DNA of 64,000 nucleotides from Oligoflexia bacterium (GTDB lineage Bacteria; Bdellovibrionota_G; JALEGL01): the NCBI GenBank assembly GCA_035326705.1, contig DAOLES010000001.1, positions 375,653 through 439,652 of the forward strand, given 5' to 3'. The notes under the pieces were generated by a model, which saw only the letters and a list, made by a program, of their open reading frames with translations, did no database searches and had not been told where the DNA came from. Positions 8,592 through 17,500 of this stretch are shown in pieces; the stretch's first letter is position 1, and each line of letters starts with the position of its first letter. The position numbers were made by a program, and so were the translations under genes.

Positions 8592-9397
8592 ATTGATTCT
8601 AAAAATATTCTGATAATTTTTTGTTCTAAAAAATTAGCTTCTCCCTCTGGACAAGCTATTCTTACTGTAAATTTCACTTTTTCCACTTCAGAAAGATCAA
8701 TTGCAATTTTAGGTTCTGTAGAGGGCTTATAAATTCCTTTTTCTTTAGCTAAAGCTGCAATTGCTTTTTTTGCCTTTGCCTCAAACACTTCATATTCAGT
8801 TAAACATGCCTTTAACAAATTTTTTTCATGTATTTTCCATTTCTCATCAAGTTTTAATACAATTTGAAATGAATGAAAAATATACTCGCTGCCCAAACTT
8901 TCGTTTTTAACAACTTGGGTTAAAAGTTGACTATTGGGAATAAAAATTTTTTTCCCAGAGAGATGATGAACGGTATCGCCTGGACCAATCTCCATCAAGG
9001 TTGTTCCTAAAAGACTTTGTCTTATCACCACACCTCTAATTGTCCCAATTTGAATTCTATCACCAAAGGTAAAAGCCTGGTTAGATGATTTTAAGATGCT
9101 ACCCAGAACACAAAGCAATAGTTCTTTGGTAGCCAAAACCAATGCTGCCGCAAATGCCGCTATAGAGACAGCAAAACCTTTAATTGAAGCTCCCCAAATG
9201 ATAAAAATCCCAAAAAATAAAATGGTCGATAAAACTCTTTTTAAAGTGTTTTTATACTTTAATCGCATTTCTATACTTGGAATGTTCCAATTGTTGATTA
9301 CCTTTTTACCCATAAACTTTAAAAGAATGGTTAAAACAATCACTCCTAAAGTGACCAATAATTTCAGATAAAACTCATCTTGTAAGACTTCTAACAT
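8588..9397 (-). CDS. Small MscS-family mechanosensitive channel, first gene of the rimK operon
   Basis: About 269 residues from the ATG at 9397, chosen because AAGG lies 5 nt upstream and the protein then starts MLEVLQDEF. An upstream ATG at 9421 and a TTG at 9451 are possible but lack a good ribosome site. There are three hydrophobic segments, then the MscS-type pore helix and beta domain (AAALVLATKEL, SNQAFTFGDRIQIG). MscS channels release solutes on hypo-osmotic shock. It is transcribed with rimB and rimK, unlike typical stand-alone mscS genes. The N-terminal region is short, so this is a minimal channel or related pore. Confidence 0.8.
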   Translation of the reverse strand: MLEVLQDEFYLKLLVTLGVIVLTILLKFMGKKVINNWNIPSIEMRLKYKNTLKRVLSTILFFGIFIIWGASIKGFAVSIAAFAAALVLATKELLLCVLGSILKSSNQAFTFGDRIQIGTIRGVVIRQSLLGTTLMEIGPGDTVHHLSGKKIFIPNSQLLTQVVKNESLGSEYIFHSFQIVLKLDEKWKIHEKNLLKACLTEYEVFEAKAKKAIAALAKEKGIYKPSTEPKIAIDLSEVEKVKFTVRIACPEGEANFLEQKIIRIFLESI

Positions 9398-9480
9398 GGA
9401 TACCTTATAAACTATTTTCATTGACAAATCCCAATATATTTTCTTTACCAAATGGTTAATTTTGCATAGGGATATACTTT

Positions 9481-10407
9481 ATGAATGCCTTTGTAAATTC
9501 TGTTTTTGAATCTGACTATATAGAAAAGTTTATCGCTATTTGGAATTTTCCCTTGGTTACTTTTTCTGGAAGAAGTATCTCTGTAAGCAATATTGTTATC
9601 GCAGTTTTTGTTCTTATTACTGGCTTAATTTTTTCCAAATTGATCAGTAAAATTTTAGAACGCCATTTTTTTAAAAAGTTTAGGCTAGATATTGCAACCT
9701 CTGCAACGGTTAGAGTGATAAGCAATTATATTTTTATTGTTTTATTTTCACTTTTGGCGCTGCATTTTGCAAATATACCGCTTACCATATTTACTTTTCT
9801 TGGTGGTGCCATTGCTTTAGGAGTTGGTTTTGGAAGTCAAAGCATTATTAACAATTTTATCAGTGGCCTTATTGTCCTCTTTGAACGCCCCGTTAAAGTT
9901 GGTGATTTTATTGAAATAGACAGTACTTTGGGTTTAGTAGAGCATATAGGCTCACGCAGCACTCGACTGCTTAAACCAGATAATACGCATGCAATTATGC
10001 CCAACAGTTGGTTGCTTGAAAAAAAAGTATTGAACTGGAATTATAGAGATAGAAAAGTGAGAACCTCTGTGTTGGTGGGGGTTGCTTATGGCAGTAATGT
10101 TGAGAATGTTTTTAAACAGTTGAACTTTGCTTGTGAACAAAACTCCCAAATTCTTAAAAAACCCGTTCCAACCGTATTGTTTGAGTCTTTTGGTGATAAC
10201 GCCTTATTATTTGAAGTGATTTTTTGGGTTGAGGTGGATAACCTACTACAAAGACGGCAGATTGAAAGCAGCTTGAGGTTTGAAATCAATCAATTGTTTA
10301 CAAAACATAAAATCACCATAGCTTTCCCACAAAGAGATGTTCATCTAGATGCCTCAAAACCTTTGCCTATACAAATGATCCAAATTTCAGAACAAACAAA
10401 ACCATAA
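9481..10407 (+). CDS. MscS-family mechanosensitive channel
   Basis: 308 residues with three transmembrane helices. TM3 carries the classic glycine/alanine-rich pore pattern (GGAIALGVGFGSQSIINNF), then SGLIVLFERPVKVGDFIEI, the MscS beta domain, and an alpha/beta C-terminal cage. It diverges from the smaller MscS gene of the rimK operon, with about 80 bp between the start codons. Two unequal MscS paralogues facing each other beside a RimK-RCK_C fusion suggest an osmotic-response locus. It is the last chromosomal gene before the integrated element. Confidence 0.92.
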   Translation: MNAFVNSVFESDYIEKFIAIWNFPLVTFSGRSISVSNIVIAVFVLITGLIFSKLISKILERHFFKKFRLDIATSATVRVISNYIFIVLFSLLALHFANIPLTIFTFLGGAIALGVGFGSQSIINNFISGLIVLFERPVKVGDFIEIDSTLGLVEHIGSRSTRLLKPDNTHAIMPNSWLLEKKVLNWNYRDRKVRTSVLVGVAYGSNVENVFKQLNFACEQNSQILKKPVPTVLFESFGDNALLFEVIFWVEVDNLLQRRQIESSLRFEINQLFTKHKITIAFPQRDVHLDASKPLPIQMIQISEQTKP

Positions 10408-10456
10408 TATTTCCGGTTTTTGTGACTAAAGCTTATTGTTTTTTGTGAATCCAAAA

Positions 10457-10475
10457 AGAATGGTCGGGACGACTG
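10457..10475 (+). repeat. Outer left att-like copy of the tRNA-Pro 3' end
   Basis: AGAATGGTCGGGACGACTG is identical to 10581-10599. Apart from its first two bases it matches the end of the tRNA-Pro gene at 48483-48499. On the minus strand it corresponds to the T-stem end, acceptor stem and CCA. It has no attached tRNA body. It may be a relic of an earlier insertion or a tandem attachment site. Confidence 0.75.
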
Positions 10476-10512
10476 CCATGCCACCGCAGGTGGCTCAAAC
10501 AATGGTGAACCT

Positions 10513-10526
10513 TGGTTCAAATCCAG
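10513..10526 (+). repeat. Inverted tRNA-Pro T-arm fragment between the two left att copies
   Basis: TGGTTCAAATCCAG is identical to the T-arm of the tRNA-Pro gene (48485-48561) but on the opposite strand to the flanking att copies. It sits in the otherwise empty 105 bp between them, so it looks like rearranged tRNA debris from repeated integration events. No complete tRNA can be folded here. Confidence 0.55.
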
Positions 10527-10580
10527 CAATACTCTATAGATCTACTTATAAATATGAATTTTTTGCTAAACTTAAGAGAT

Positions 10581-10600
10581 AGAATGGTCGGGACGACTGG
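10581..10600 (+). repeat. Inner left attachment site (att) of the integrative element
   Basis: AATGGTCGGGACGACTGG at 10583-10600 is an exact 18-bp direct repeat of 48483-48500, the 3' end of the intact tRNA-Pro gene. The integrase gene lies beside the right-hand copy, the arrangement expected for a tRNA-targeting tyrosine integrase. From here to the first cargo gene (10864) there is no coding sequence, only the arm-type repeat and a palindrome. Confidence 0.85.
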
Positions 10601-10717
10601 GCGAAATTGCCCTTTTTCTAAGATATTAAAATCATTGCTAAATTCAACAATAACAATAACTTAATCACACTTTGATAACATCGTATTACATCGCAAATCA
10701 TCTCTTGTCATGATTCT

Positions 10718-10736
10718 TCTTTCCCATTTCTTTCCC
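10718..10736 (+). repeat. Left copy of a 19-bp subterminal direct repeat
   Basis: TCTTTCCCATTTCTTTCCC, itself two near-copies of TTTCTTTCCC-type sequence, recurs exactly at 48413-48431 in the same orientation. The two copies lie just inside the two att sites. This is the placement of integrase arm-binding sites, though binding is not shown. Confidence 0.7.
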
Positions 10737-10817
10737 TTAGTCTAATGCAAACAGTTGGAAATGAATGTAGAATCATCGCTAAAATATGGCTATATCAAGA
10801 CAAGATATTTTAACGTA

Positions 10818-10831
10818 ATTGTAATTACAAT
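10818..10831. promoter_or_regulatory. Perfect 14-bp palindrome downstream of the hydrolase gene
   Basis: ATTGTAATTACAAT is a perfect palindrome 33 bp past the stop codon of the leftward alpha/beta hydrolase gene and about 230 bp inside the left att. It could be an operator, part of the att region, or chance in AT-rich DNA. Confidence 0.35.
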
Positions 10832-10863
10832 TCCCAACTATCGTTAGCTTTATTTATAAATAA

Positions 10864-11736
10864 CTATCTTCCAAAACTATGGCTTAAAATAAATTTTACA
10901 TTATCTGAATTTTCCCAGATAAAATTATGCCCTCCGATTAAAAGTCTATAACTAGTCTGATCTAAAGTAGAAGTAAGGGGTTTACTATAGGGATCTGATA
11001 CTCCCATATAAATATCAATACCTTCAAAATCATTATTTAAATAGTTGCTGCTCTGTTTATTTAAAACAATATTCTCCAATGACCCATTATAAGATTCCCA
11101 ACGATGAAGTCTAGCACCTTCTACAATATTATCGGGAAGATATTTTGGAATGAAAGGTCTAAGCATATAAAAAGAAAGTGGCCCTAGCGCTTCATGTATA
11201 TGACAGACTAAAGGTGCCCAAAATCTATCTAACGCCATAACAGATTCAATCATATTTCGCTTTTTCAGAATCTTCTTTAAAACATCTCTATCTTTTATTT
11301 CGAGAGGTGCTAGCAAAACTAACTTTTTAAATCGTTCAGGATATCTATGCTTAAGCTCAAGTGCGATTAACGTACCTAAAGAATGTGCGACGATAGTAAA
11401 TTCTCCTGGATCAAGGGAAGAAAGAATCGCATTAATATGATCATCCATCGAATATTCAACATCTGGCCATGGAGACTGTCCAAAACCTAGTAAATCTAGC
11501 GCTACGGTGTGGTACCTACTTTTATCCAAAGAATTTTTGAGCGGCACCCAATAGGCGTGAGTTCCAGATAGTCCATGTAAAAACAGAACTTTTTTCCCGT
11601 TTCCTGAGGAAGTTTTGAACAGTGGTCTATAGGCATTTTTATTGTGAACAAAATTTCTAATTTTAGGTGCGCTATAGAAAAAGACTATAACTGCAAGTGC
11701 TAACAACAGTGAAGTATATTTGACACTATTTTTCAT
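10864..11736 (-). CDS. Alpha/beta hydrolase, membrane-anchored
   Basis: 290 residues. An N-terminal hydrophobic helix (about 8-26) could be an anchor or uncleaved signal. The alpha/beta-hydrolase core then starts at KVLFLHGLSGTHAYW (oxyanion-hole region). The nucleophile Ser is in IVAHSLGTLIA, the likely acid Asp in GVSDPYSKP and the His in LIGGHNFIW. Such folds hydrolyse esters, lactones or similar bonds; the substrate is unknown. It is the first cargo gene inside the left end of the element. Its position downstream of the copper genes is the only context, so a link to metal resistance is not claimed. Confidence 0.85.
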   Translation of the reverse strand: MKNSVKYTSLLLALAVIVFFYSAPKIRNFVHNKNAYRPLFKTSSGNGKKVLFLHGLSGTHAYWVPLKNSLDKSRYHTVALDLLGFGQSPWPDVEYSMDDHINAILSSLDPGEFTIVAHSLGTLIALELKHRYPERFKKLVLLAPLEIKDRDVLKKILKKRNMIESVMALDRFWAPLVCHIHEALGPLSFYMLRPFIPKYLPDNIVEGARLHRWESYNGSLENIVLNKQSSNYLNNDFEGIDIYMGVSDPYSKPLTSTLDQTSYRLLIGGHNFIWENSDNVKFILSHSFGR

Positions 11737-11788
11737 TTGGTTGCTTTTCCAGCCTTGTTCCCAATAGATATTTTCGTTTTAACAATTT

Positions 11789-11938
11789 TCAGGTCATGCT
11801 TTTTTTATGAATTTCTTTTTCTAAGCTTGATTTCGCCCACAAAAGAAGATTAAATCCCCATGACATAGCAGCTACGAAGGTTCCTTTTATTGCAAAATCT
11901 GAAATAAATTGTCTTCTTGAGTATTTGTATTTCATCAT
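11789..11938 (-). CDS. 49-residue protein with a twin-arginine signal (possible remnant)
   Basis: Start MMKYKYSRRQFISDF at 11938 with AAGGA upstream. The SRRQFI pattern followed by a hydrophobic stretch (FAIKGTFVAAMSWG) is a good Tat signal peptide. Only about 15 charged residues follow before the stop, so there is no room for a folded cofactor enzyme. In copper-resistance loci a Tat signal of this kind typically belongs to a multicopper oxidase. This may therefore be the surviving 5' end of such a gene, or a tiny membrane-anchored partner. The intact frame and ribosome site favour real translation. Confidence 0.5.
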   Translation of the reverse strand: MMKYKYSRRQFISDFAIKGTFVAAMSWGFNLLLWAKSSLEKEIHKKSMT

Positions 11939-11968
11939 TAAGTTCCTTATTTTTTTGTTCTAAATATT

Positions 11969-12715
11969 TTAACTGACTTTTACATTAATGATCATCCATA
12001 TTGCCATACTCACCATCATAATATTCTCAGTTAGAGAAATGAACCCTAAAGGTACATTGCTATTTCCTCCCACACAAGCGCATTTCAAATCTCGTTTTTG
12101 AATATAAACGGCATAAAAAACTGATATGCCTCCAATCAAACCTATAAACATTGCTACTGGAGCTGAAATAAATGTTAATTGTTTTCCAGCCATTAAAATA
12201 CCTGATCCAGCTTCAGCAAAAGGATAAATATATGCATAAGGAACCCACCGCTTAGCCAACAAGTCATAGCCAAGAAATTGATTTGTAAAAGACTCCAGAT
12301 CTCTTAATTTTAAAATTGCCAGCACACACATGCTCAAAGCAATAAATAACTCCAAAGATCGTACTAGCTGAAACTTACCTGAGCTGAAATATACCAAAGA
12401 AATTGCTAAAAGAGATGTAACAGAAAATACAGCGATAATAGGCTTATAGGTTTTTTTATTAGCAGTTTCATTTTTAGCTTTGCCAAAATATTTTAGAAGG
12501 TCTGTATAGCCACCAATCCTCTCACCATTTATAAAAGCTTGTGGTGTTGTCTCAACACTATGTTTATCTTTAAATCGATCTGTTTCCTCTCGAGTTTTTA
12601 AGTGATGATCCTCAACCGTATATCCATTTTTCTCAAGCAAATATTTAGCTTTTATGCCAAATGGACAAATATGTTTTTCCATCACCATACGGTAAAGCTG
12701 TGCAGTTTTTTCCAT
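11969..12715 (-). CDS. Glutaredoxin-MauE/DoxX fusion membrane protein
   Basis: 248 residues. An N-terminal glutaredoxin-like domain (1 to about 80) has the monothiol motif CPFG at 17-20 and TTPQAFINGERIGGYTDL, the glutathione-site TxP and GG region. Then come about four membrane helices of the MauE/DoxX type (about 90-245), with a loop Cys pair in LKCACVGGN. Such fusions are common beside copper-handling genes and are thought to move reducing equivalents across the membrane, for example to keep copper-protein thiols reduced. That role is inference. Its start codon overlaps the upstream DUF305 stop by one base, so the two are co-translated. Confidence 0.8.
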   Translation of the reverse strand: MEKTAQLYRMVMEKHICPFGIKAKYLLEKNGYTVEDHHLKTREETDRFKDKHSVETTPQAFINGERIGGYTDLLKYFGKAKNETANKKTYKPIIAVFSVTSLLAISLVYFSSGKFQLVRSLELFIALSMCVLAILKLRDLESFTNQFLGYDLLAKRWVPYAYIYPFAEAGSGILMAGKQLTFISAPVAMFIGLIGGISVFYAVYIQKRDLKCACVGGNSNVPLGFISLTENIMMVSMAIWMIINVKVS

Positions 12716-13227
12716 TATAAATCTCCTTTAAATTGTGGAATGGGCCTGTTGTTTGCCTCTACTTGATTTTTTGCAATACCATTTTTCTTTATATCCTGAA
12801 TTAACCACTTCATCTCTTTGATTTCTCTACGCTGTGCTTCTATAATTTGATTTGCTAATTTTTTCACTCTAAGGTCTTCAATACCAGCACGTTCACTGGT
12901 TAGTACAGCAATTGAATGGTGAGGAATCATTGCTTTCATCCATGACTTATCTTCAATCGTTGCTTGGGAGCGAACCAAAAAAAATCCAGCGATAAAAAAC
13001 GTAAACGAAACCAGTAAAATAGTAATATTCTTGCTTTTATTTTCGTACATATGAAGCATAAATAAAAGCATAATAATTGCCATTGCAGCTCCCATATAGA
13101 TGGTCATGTATAATCGGGTTTCGCTAAAGAACACATGATCTATTGAATATGTATTTAAATACATAAGTACTAACATGACCAATGTAGATGTAAAAATCAT
13201 GCTAAAAAATCGTGTATAAGAATTCAT
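12715..13227 (-). CDS. DUF305-type membrane-anchored putative copper-binding protein
   Basis: 170 residues. Three hydrophobic helices occupy the first 100 residues, then a DUF305 core: SWMKAMIPHHSIAVLTSERA followed by a helix with EAQRREIKEMKWLI. The His/Met-rich motif (MIPHH, then spaced Glu and Met) defines the four-helix DUF305 family, which includes the periplasmic copper binder CopM. Most relatives are soluble with a signal peptide; this version has a multi-helix membrane part. Co-transcribed with the glutaredoxin-MauE gene. A copper-sequestration role fits the surrounding cus genes. Confidence 0.8.
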   Translation of the reverse strand: MNSYTRFFSMIFTSTLVMLVLMYLNTYSIDHVFFSETRLYMTIYMGAAMAIIMLLFMLHMYENKSKNITILLVSFTFFIAGFFLVRSQATIEDKSWMKAMIPHHSIAVLTSERAGIEDLRVKKLANQIIEAQRREIKEMKWLIQDIKKNGIAKNQVEANNRPIPQFKGDL

Positions 13228-13318
13228 TTTCTTCTCCTTTTAATAGTTTTTAGGTTTAAAATATCTTAACATTTTATCTCTCTAGCTTTTTTAAAAAGAC
13301 TACAGTTCTATTAATTGA

Positions 13319-13370
13319 TAGTTCAGCTAGATGGGTATTAAATAATATAATCAAATATCTAGCCGAACTA
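13319..13370. repeat. Long inverted repeat between the cus operon end and the DUF305 gene
   Basis: A 14-nt arm at 13319-13332 (TAGTTCAGCTAGAT) pairs with 13357-13370 (ATCTAGCCGAACTA) with one mismatch and a 24-nt AT-rich loop. It lies in the 196-bp space upstream of the DUF305 start. No T-run follows, so an operator or RNA processing structure is more likely than a terminator. Confidence 0.6.
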
Positions 13371-13423
13371 ACCTAAGTTATATTCAATCTATTTTTTAAA
13401 AAATATACTCTCCATCTTAAATT

Positions 13424-13963
13424 TTAAGACTTTCTTACTCCACAGCTTTTCATTTCTGGTGCATATGGGTTTTTGGTTTTATTGTTGTCTTTAACTGTGT
13501 TTTGTATCCAATCCTTCTTCACCATTGGACAGTGATATCTGCTATATGTTTCACTTGGACGATATTGATCTAAAACTTCTATCAATTGAATATTAAAAAG
13601 ATGATACTTTTCGTTAAATATTTCCCTTGAACTTTCTTCACTCAAACCTTCAAAGCTTTGAGTGGCTACTGAAAGTTTTTTTTGAAGTTCACTATTTTTT
13701 ATTTCTTTAACGTATGATGTAATAGAAACAATATGTTTTTTTATCGCATCTTGATCATAGTTAAAGTATGCTGCATGTAAGTCTTCATTTATTTTTAAAA
13801 GGCCATTCAGCTCTTCAGGAATATTTTCTGAATTAACTTTTTTTTGTTCTATATTTTTATTAGACATTTTTTTTTCATGTTTGTGCCCTTCTTGAACAGG
13901 CTGGTTATTATCACAAGCTGATACTAAAATTGCCAAAACAATTACGCTTAATTTTTTTTTCAT
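13424..13963 (-). CDS. DUF3347-domain lipoprotein
   Basis: 179 residues. The lipobox is LVSACDNN, so a lipid-anchored mature protein is expected. A charged His-containing linker (EGHKHEKK) leads to a DUF3347 domain (about 45-179) with FNYDQDAIKKH, the conserved RYHCPMVKKDWIQ and NPYAPEMKSCG. DUF3347 domains occur alone or appended to CusB/CzcB-type adaptors. The paired Cys/Met/His residues suggest metal binding. It is the last gene of the CsoR-headed operon, starting one base after the cytochrome stop. Confidence 0.82.
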   Translation of the reverse strand: MKKKLSVIVLAILVSACDNNQPVQEGHKHEKKMSNKNIEQKKVNSENIPEELNGLLKINEDLHAAYFNYDQDAIKKHIVSITSYVKEIKNSELQKKLSVATQSFEGLSEESSREIFNEKYHLFNIQLIEVLDQYRPSETYSRYHCPMVKKDWIQNTVKDNNKTKNPYAPEMKSCGVRKS

Positions 13964-13964
13964 T

Positions 13965-14513
13965 TTACTTTCCTTTTTTTATTTTTATTATTTTTTTACT
14001 TTCTTCAATCCACTGATGAATTGTAGACTTTTCTTTTGCTGTTACTCCAGACCACCAGTGCACTAGCTTATAACGAAATGGTGGCATGGAATCCTCTTTT
14101 AAAACTCTTTCAATAGCATCAAGGTCATCAACAGGTGCTCCATGTCCTTTAAAAGGAAAACCCTTGCTCATATCCATATGCTTCTTAGCTTCTTTAATAT
14201 CATTGTTGATTAGTTTTTTTGGGCCAGGAATTTGGGCATACCATGGCTTTGAGTTAGAACTACCATGACAATCTAGACATTTTTTTTTGAAAATTTTGTA
14301 TACTTTTTTCTGATATAAAGCGTTTATTTTATCAAGCTGTTTTTTTGTTGGTTCATTAGAAATGATTTCAAAACCATTTTGATCTACCTTTAAAGATTTT
14401 TTATTATTAAAATTTAAAGTTTCTTTGTTTTTATGAAGAGCTGGCTCATGCGCATTTACCCACTCACATAGTAAAACAAAACCTATTGCAATCACTGCTA
14501 ATCTCAGTTTCAT
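13965..14513 (-). CDS. Periplasmic haem-binding (c-type cytochrome) protein
   Basis: 182 residues. A signal peptide ends near EWVNAHEP. A single CLDCH haem c site is at 79-83 (CXXCH). Downstream, PWYAQIPGP and MPPFRYKLVHWW match the small haem-binding domain family found next to CusABC and DUF3347 genes. It probably accepts or donates electrons in periplasmic copper redox chemistry; the substrate is not known. The start overlaps the cusA stop (ATGA-type), so it is translationally coupled. Confidence 0.8.
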   Translation of the reverse strand: MKLRLAVIAIGFVLLCEWVNAHEPALHKNKETLNFNNKKSLKVDQNGFEIISNEPTKKQLDKINALYQKKVYKIFKKKCLDCHGSSNSKPWYAQIPGPKKLINNDIKEAKKHMDMSKGFPFKGHGAPVDDLDAIERVLKEDSMPPFRYKLVHWWSGVTAKEKSTIHQWIEESKKIIKIKKGK

Positions 14514-17500
14514 TTCAATAACTTCCTTTCTTGTATGCTGCTGAATAAAACTGGAACCAATAGAGTTGTGATTACAGCAACTAACATTCCTCCTACAGAA
14601 GGTATCGCCATAGGAAGCATAATATCGGAACCTCTACCTGAACTCGTTAACACTGGAACTAAAGCTAACACTGTGGTAGCCGTCGTCATCATACATGGGC
14701 GTATTCTTTTCTTTGCTCCAATCACAACTGCTTTTTGAATTTCATTTATAGACTGTGGCTTAGACTTTTCAAAACTTTGCTTAAGGTATGTCGCCATCAT
14801 TACGCCGTCATCAGATGCAATTCCAAATAAAGCTAAAAACCCAACCCAAACAGCCACACTAAGGTTGATTGGACCCATTTGAAAAAGATTATGAAGGTTG
14901 ACTCCAAAGAATCCAAAATTCATAAACCAGTTCTGCCCATAAAGCCATATCAATATGAAACCGCCTGACCATGCTAGCAAAATCCCGGAAAACACAATAA
15001 GTGTTGTCGATACCGCCTTAAACTGAAAATAAAGAATAAGAAAAATAATAAATAATGCCAGTGGCAACACCACACGTAGCTTCTTTTCAGAACGCAATTG
15101 GTTTTCATAGTTTCCTGCAAAATCAAATGAAATACCAGAAGGCACAGTCAAAGCACCACTTTTAATCTGTTGGTTTAAAAATGCTGAAGCTTCTTCAACG
15201 ACGTCAACCTCGGCTTTTTGTGGTTTTTTATCAAATAGCACGTATCCCGTAAGAAATGTGTCTTCGCTCTTAATTACTTGTGGCCCTCGAACGTATTGAA
15301 TCTCTGATAATTGAATCAATGGGATTTGCGTACCATCAGAAGCCGGAACCAAAATATCCTCAAGAGACTCAATATCATCTCGAAGTTCTCTTTGATAACG
15401 GACTCGTACCGGATAACGCTCTCGCCCTTCCACTGTTGTTGTAACTTGACGACCACCAATAGCGATTTCAATAATATCCTGAACTTTTCTTATTGAAATT
15501 CCGTAACGAGCTATAGCATCTCGATCAATTTTAATTTCTAAATATGGTTTTCCTACAATTCTATCTGCAATGACTGAATCAGCTTCAATGGAAGGAACTT
15601 CCTTTAAAAGTTGTTCAATTTGTAAACCAAAAGACTCAATGGTTTTTAAATCTGGTCCTTTAATCTTTAACCCCATCGGAGCTCGCATTCCACTTTGCAA
15701 CATAATGATACGTGCTGCAATAGGTTGAAGTTTAGGCGCAGATGTCGTTCCAGGCATCTGGGCTACTTTTGTCAACTCCTTCCAAATATCATCAGCATGC
15801 TTAATATGTTTTCGCCAATTTCTATATGGCTTACCTCTTCTGTCTGGAATTAATTCACCCTTGAATGAACGAACAAAATCATCTTTTTTTCGATCATATT
15901 TAAAGCGTAATCTTTTCCCGTTTTTATCTACTTTATATTCAGGTTTGTAATTCACTACAATTTCAAACATTGAAATTGGAGCTGGATCAAGAGGGGTATC
16001 TGCACGCCCTAATTTTCCAACTGCTGTTTCGACTTCGGGTATAGACCCCATAGCAAGATCTAATTTTTGAAGCACATCTAATGCTTCACCAATAGAAGCA
16101 TGTGGCATAGTGGTAGGCATATATAAATAAGAGCCTTCGTCTAATGGAGGCATAAACTCTTTACCTAAATTTGCCCATACCCATCCACCAAACACGAAAA
16201 TTATACCAGGAATCAAAAGAAACTTTTTTTTATTCGTCAAAGCCCATACCAAAATACCTTCATAACGTTTTTGAAAATAATAAAAACTACCGAGAACTAA
16301 GGTTGTAACTAAAGCCACAAAGAGTAAATTAGGTAAAAATCCTTTTTGATTGCCTAAAGGAAGCCAATTTTTGGTAAGTATAAAGCCTACCAATAGAACA
16401 GCCATCGCAATTAAGGGCTCTTTAATTTTATTCATGATTGTAACTGGTAAGCGCTCTTTGAAACCAAGGTAAAGTGAAAAAAGAATAAGAAGAGCGCCAA
16501 TCCATACATGATAAAGAGCAGTATAAAGAATTCCACCAAGCAAAAGACCTAAAGCTATAAAACGATGTTGCACTTTTTCTAATTTTGGTTTTTTTATACG
16601 AAATAAAATGTCTGCTATGGCTGGAAGAATAAAAAGAGCGACAACAAGAGATGCAATTAAAGCAAATGTTTTGGTAAATGCTAAGGGTTTAAAAAGTTTA
16701 CCTTCAGCACCTTCCATCGCAAATACTGGAAGAAAACTTACCACTGTTGTTGCTACAGCAGTCATTACGGCACTTGCAACCTCTCTAGTTGCTTCAAAAA
16801 TTACAGCGGTTTGAGACTCTTCAGGCTTTTTATCTTTTAAATGTTTAAGAATATTTTCACTCAGTACAATACCCATATCAACCATGGTTCCGATCGCAAT
16901 TGCAATACCAGAAAGAGCTACAACATTTGCATCTACTCCGAATTGTTTCATAGCGATAAAACACATCAAAACCGAAAGAGGCAGCAATCCAGAAATAAGA
17001 AAAGAGCTTCTAAAATGAAGGACTGTGAGAAGAATCACAATTATAGTCACTAAAATTTCTTCGGCCAATGCTTTATTTAAGGTTCCTAAGGTTTCATAAA
17101 TAAGTCCTGATCGATCATAAAATGGAACAATAGAAAGTTGAGAGTGCGTTCCATCATTTAATATTTTACTGGGTAGACCGGGTGTAATTTTTTTAATTTG
17201 CTCTTTGACGCGTTTTATTGTGGCCAACGGGTTTTCTCCATAACGAGCCACAACCACACCGCCGACAGCTTCTGCCCCGCCTTTGTCTAAAGCTCCTCTA
17301 CGTAAAGCTGGACCAAAACTAACATGGGCAATATCTCGTACATAAACAGGAGAATTATTTCGAACGGTGACAACCGTACGTTCAACATCTTTAAGGTTTT
17401 TGATAAAACCCAAACCACGAATAACATATTCAGCGCTGTTGACTTCGATCGTGCGGGCACCCACATCCACATTTGAATTTCGAATCGCATGATACACATG

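Noticed and set aside
10341..10529. Open minus-strand frame of 62 codons with a protein-like look (LDLNQGSPLFEPP)
   Set aside because: It runs over att/tRNA debris and the end of the MscS gene on the other strand; this type of translation is common near tRNA genes and no ribosome site or domain supports it.
10476..10580. A second tRNA gene between the left att copies
   Set aside because: Only a T-arm-like 14-mer in inverse orientation; no acceptor or anticodon stem can be formed.
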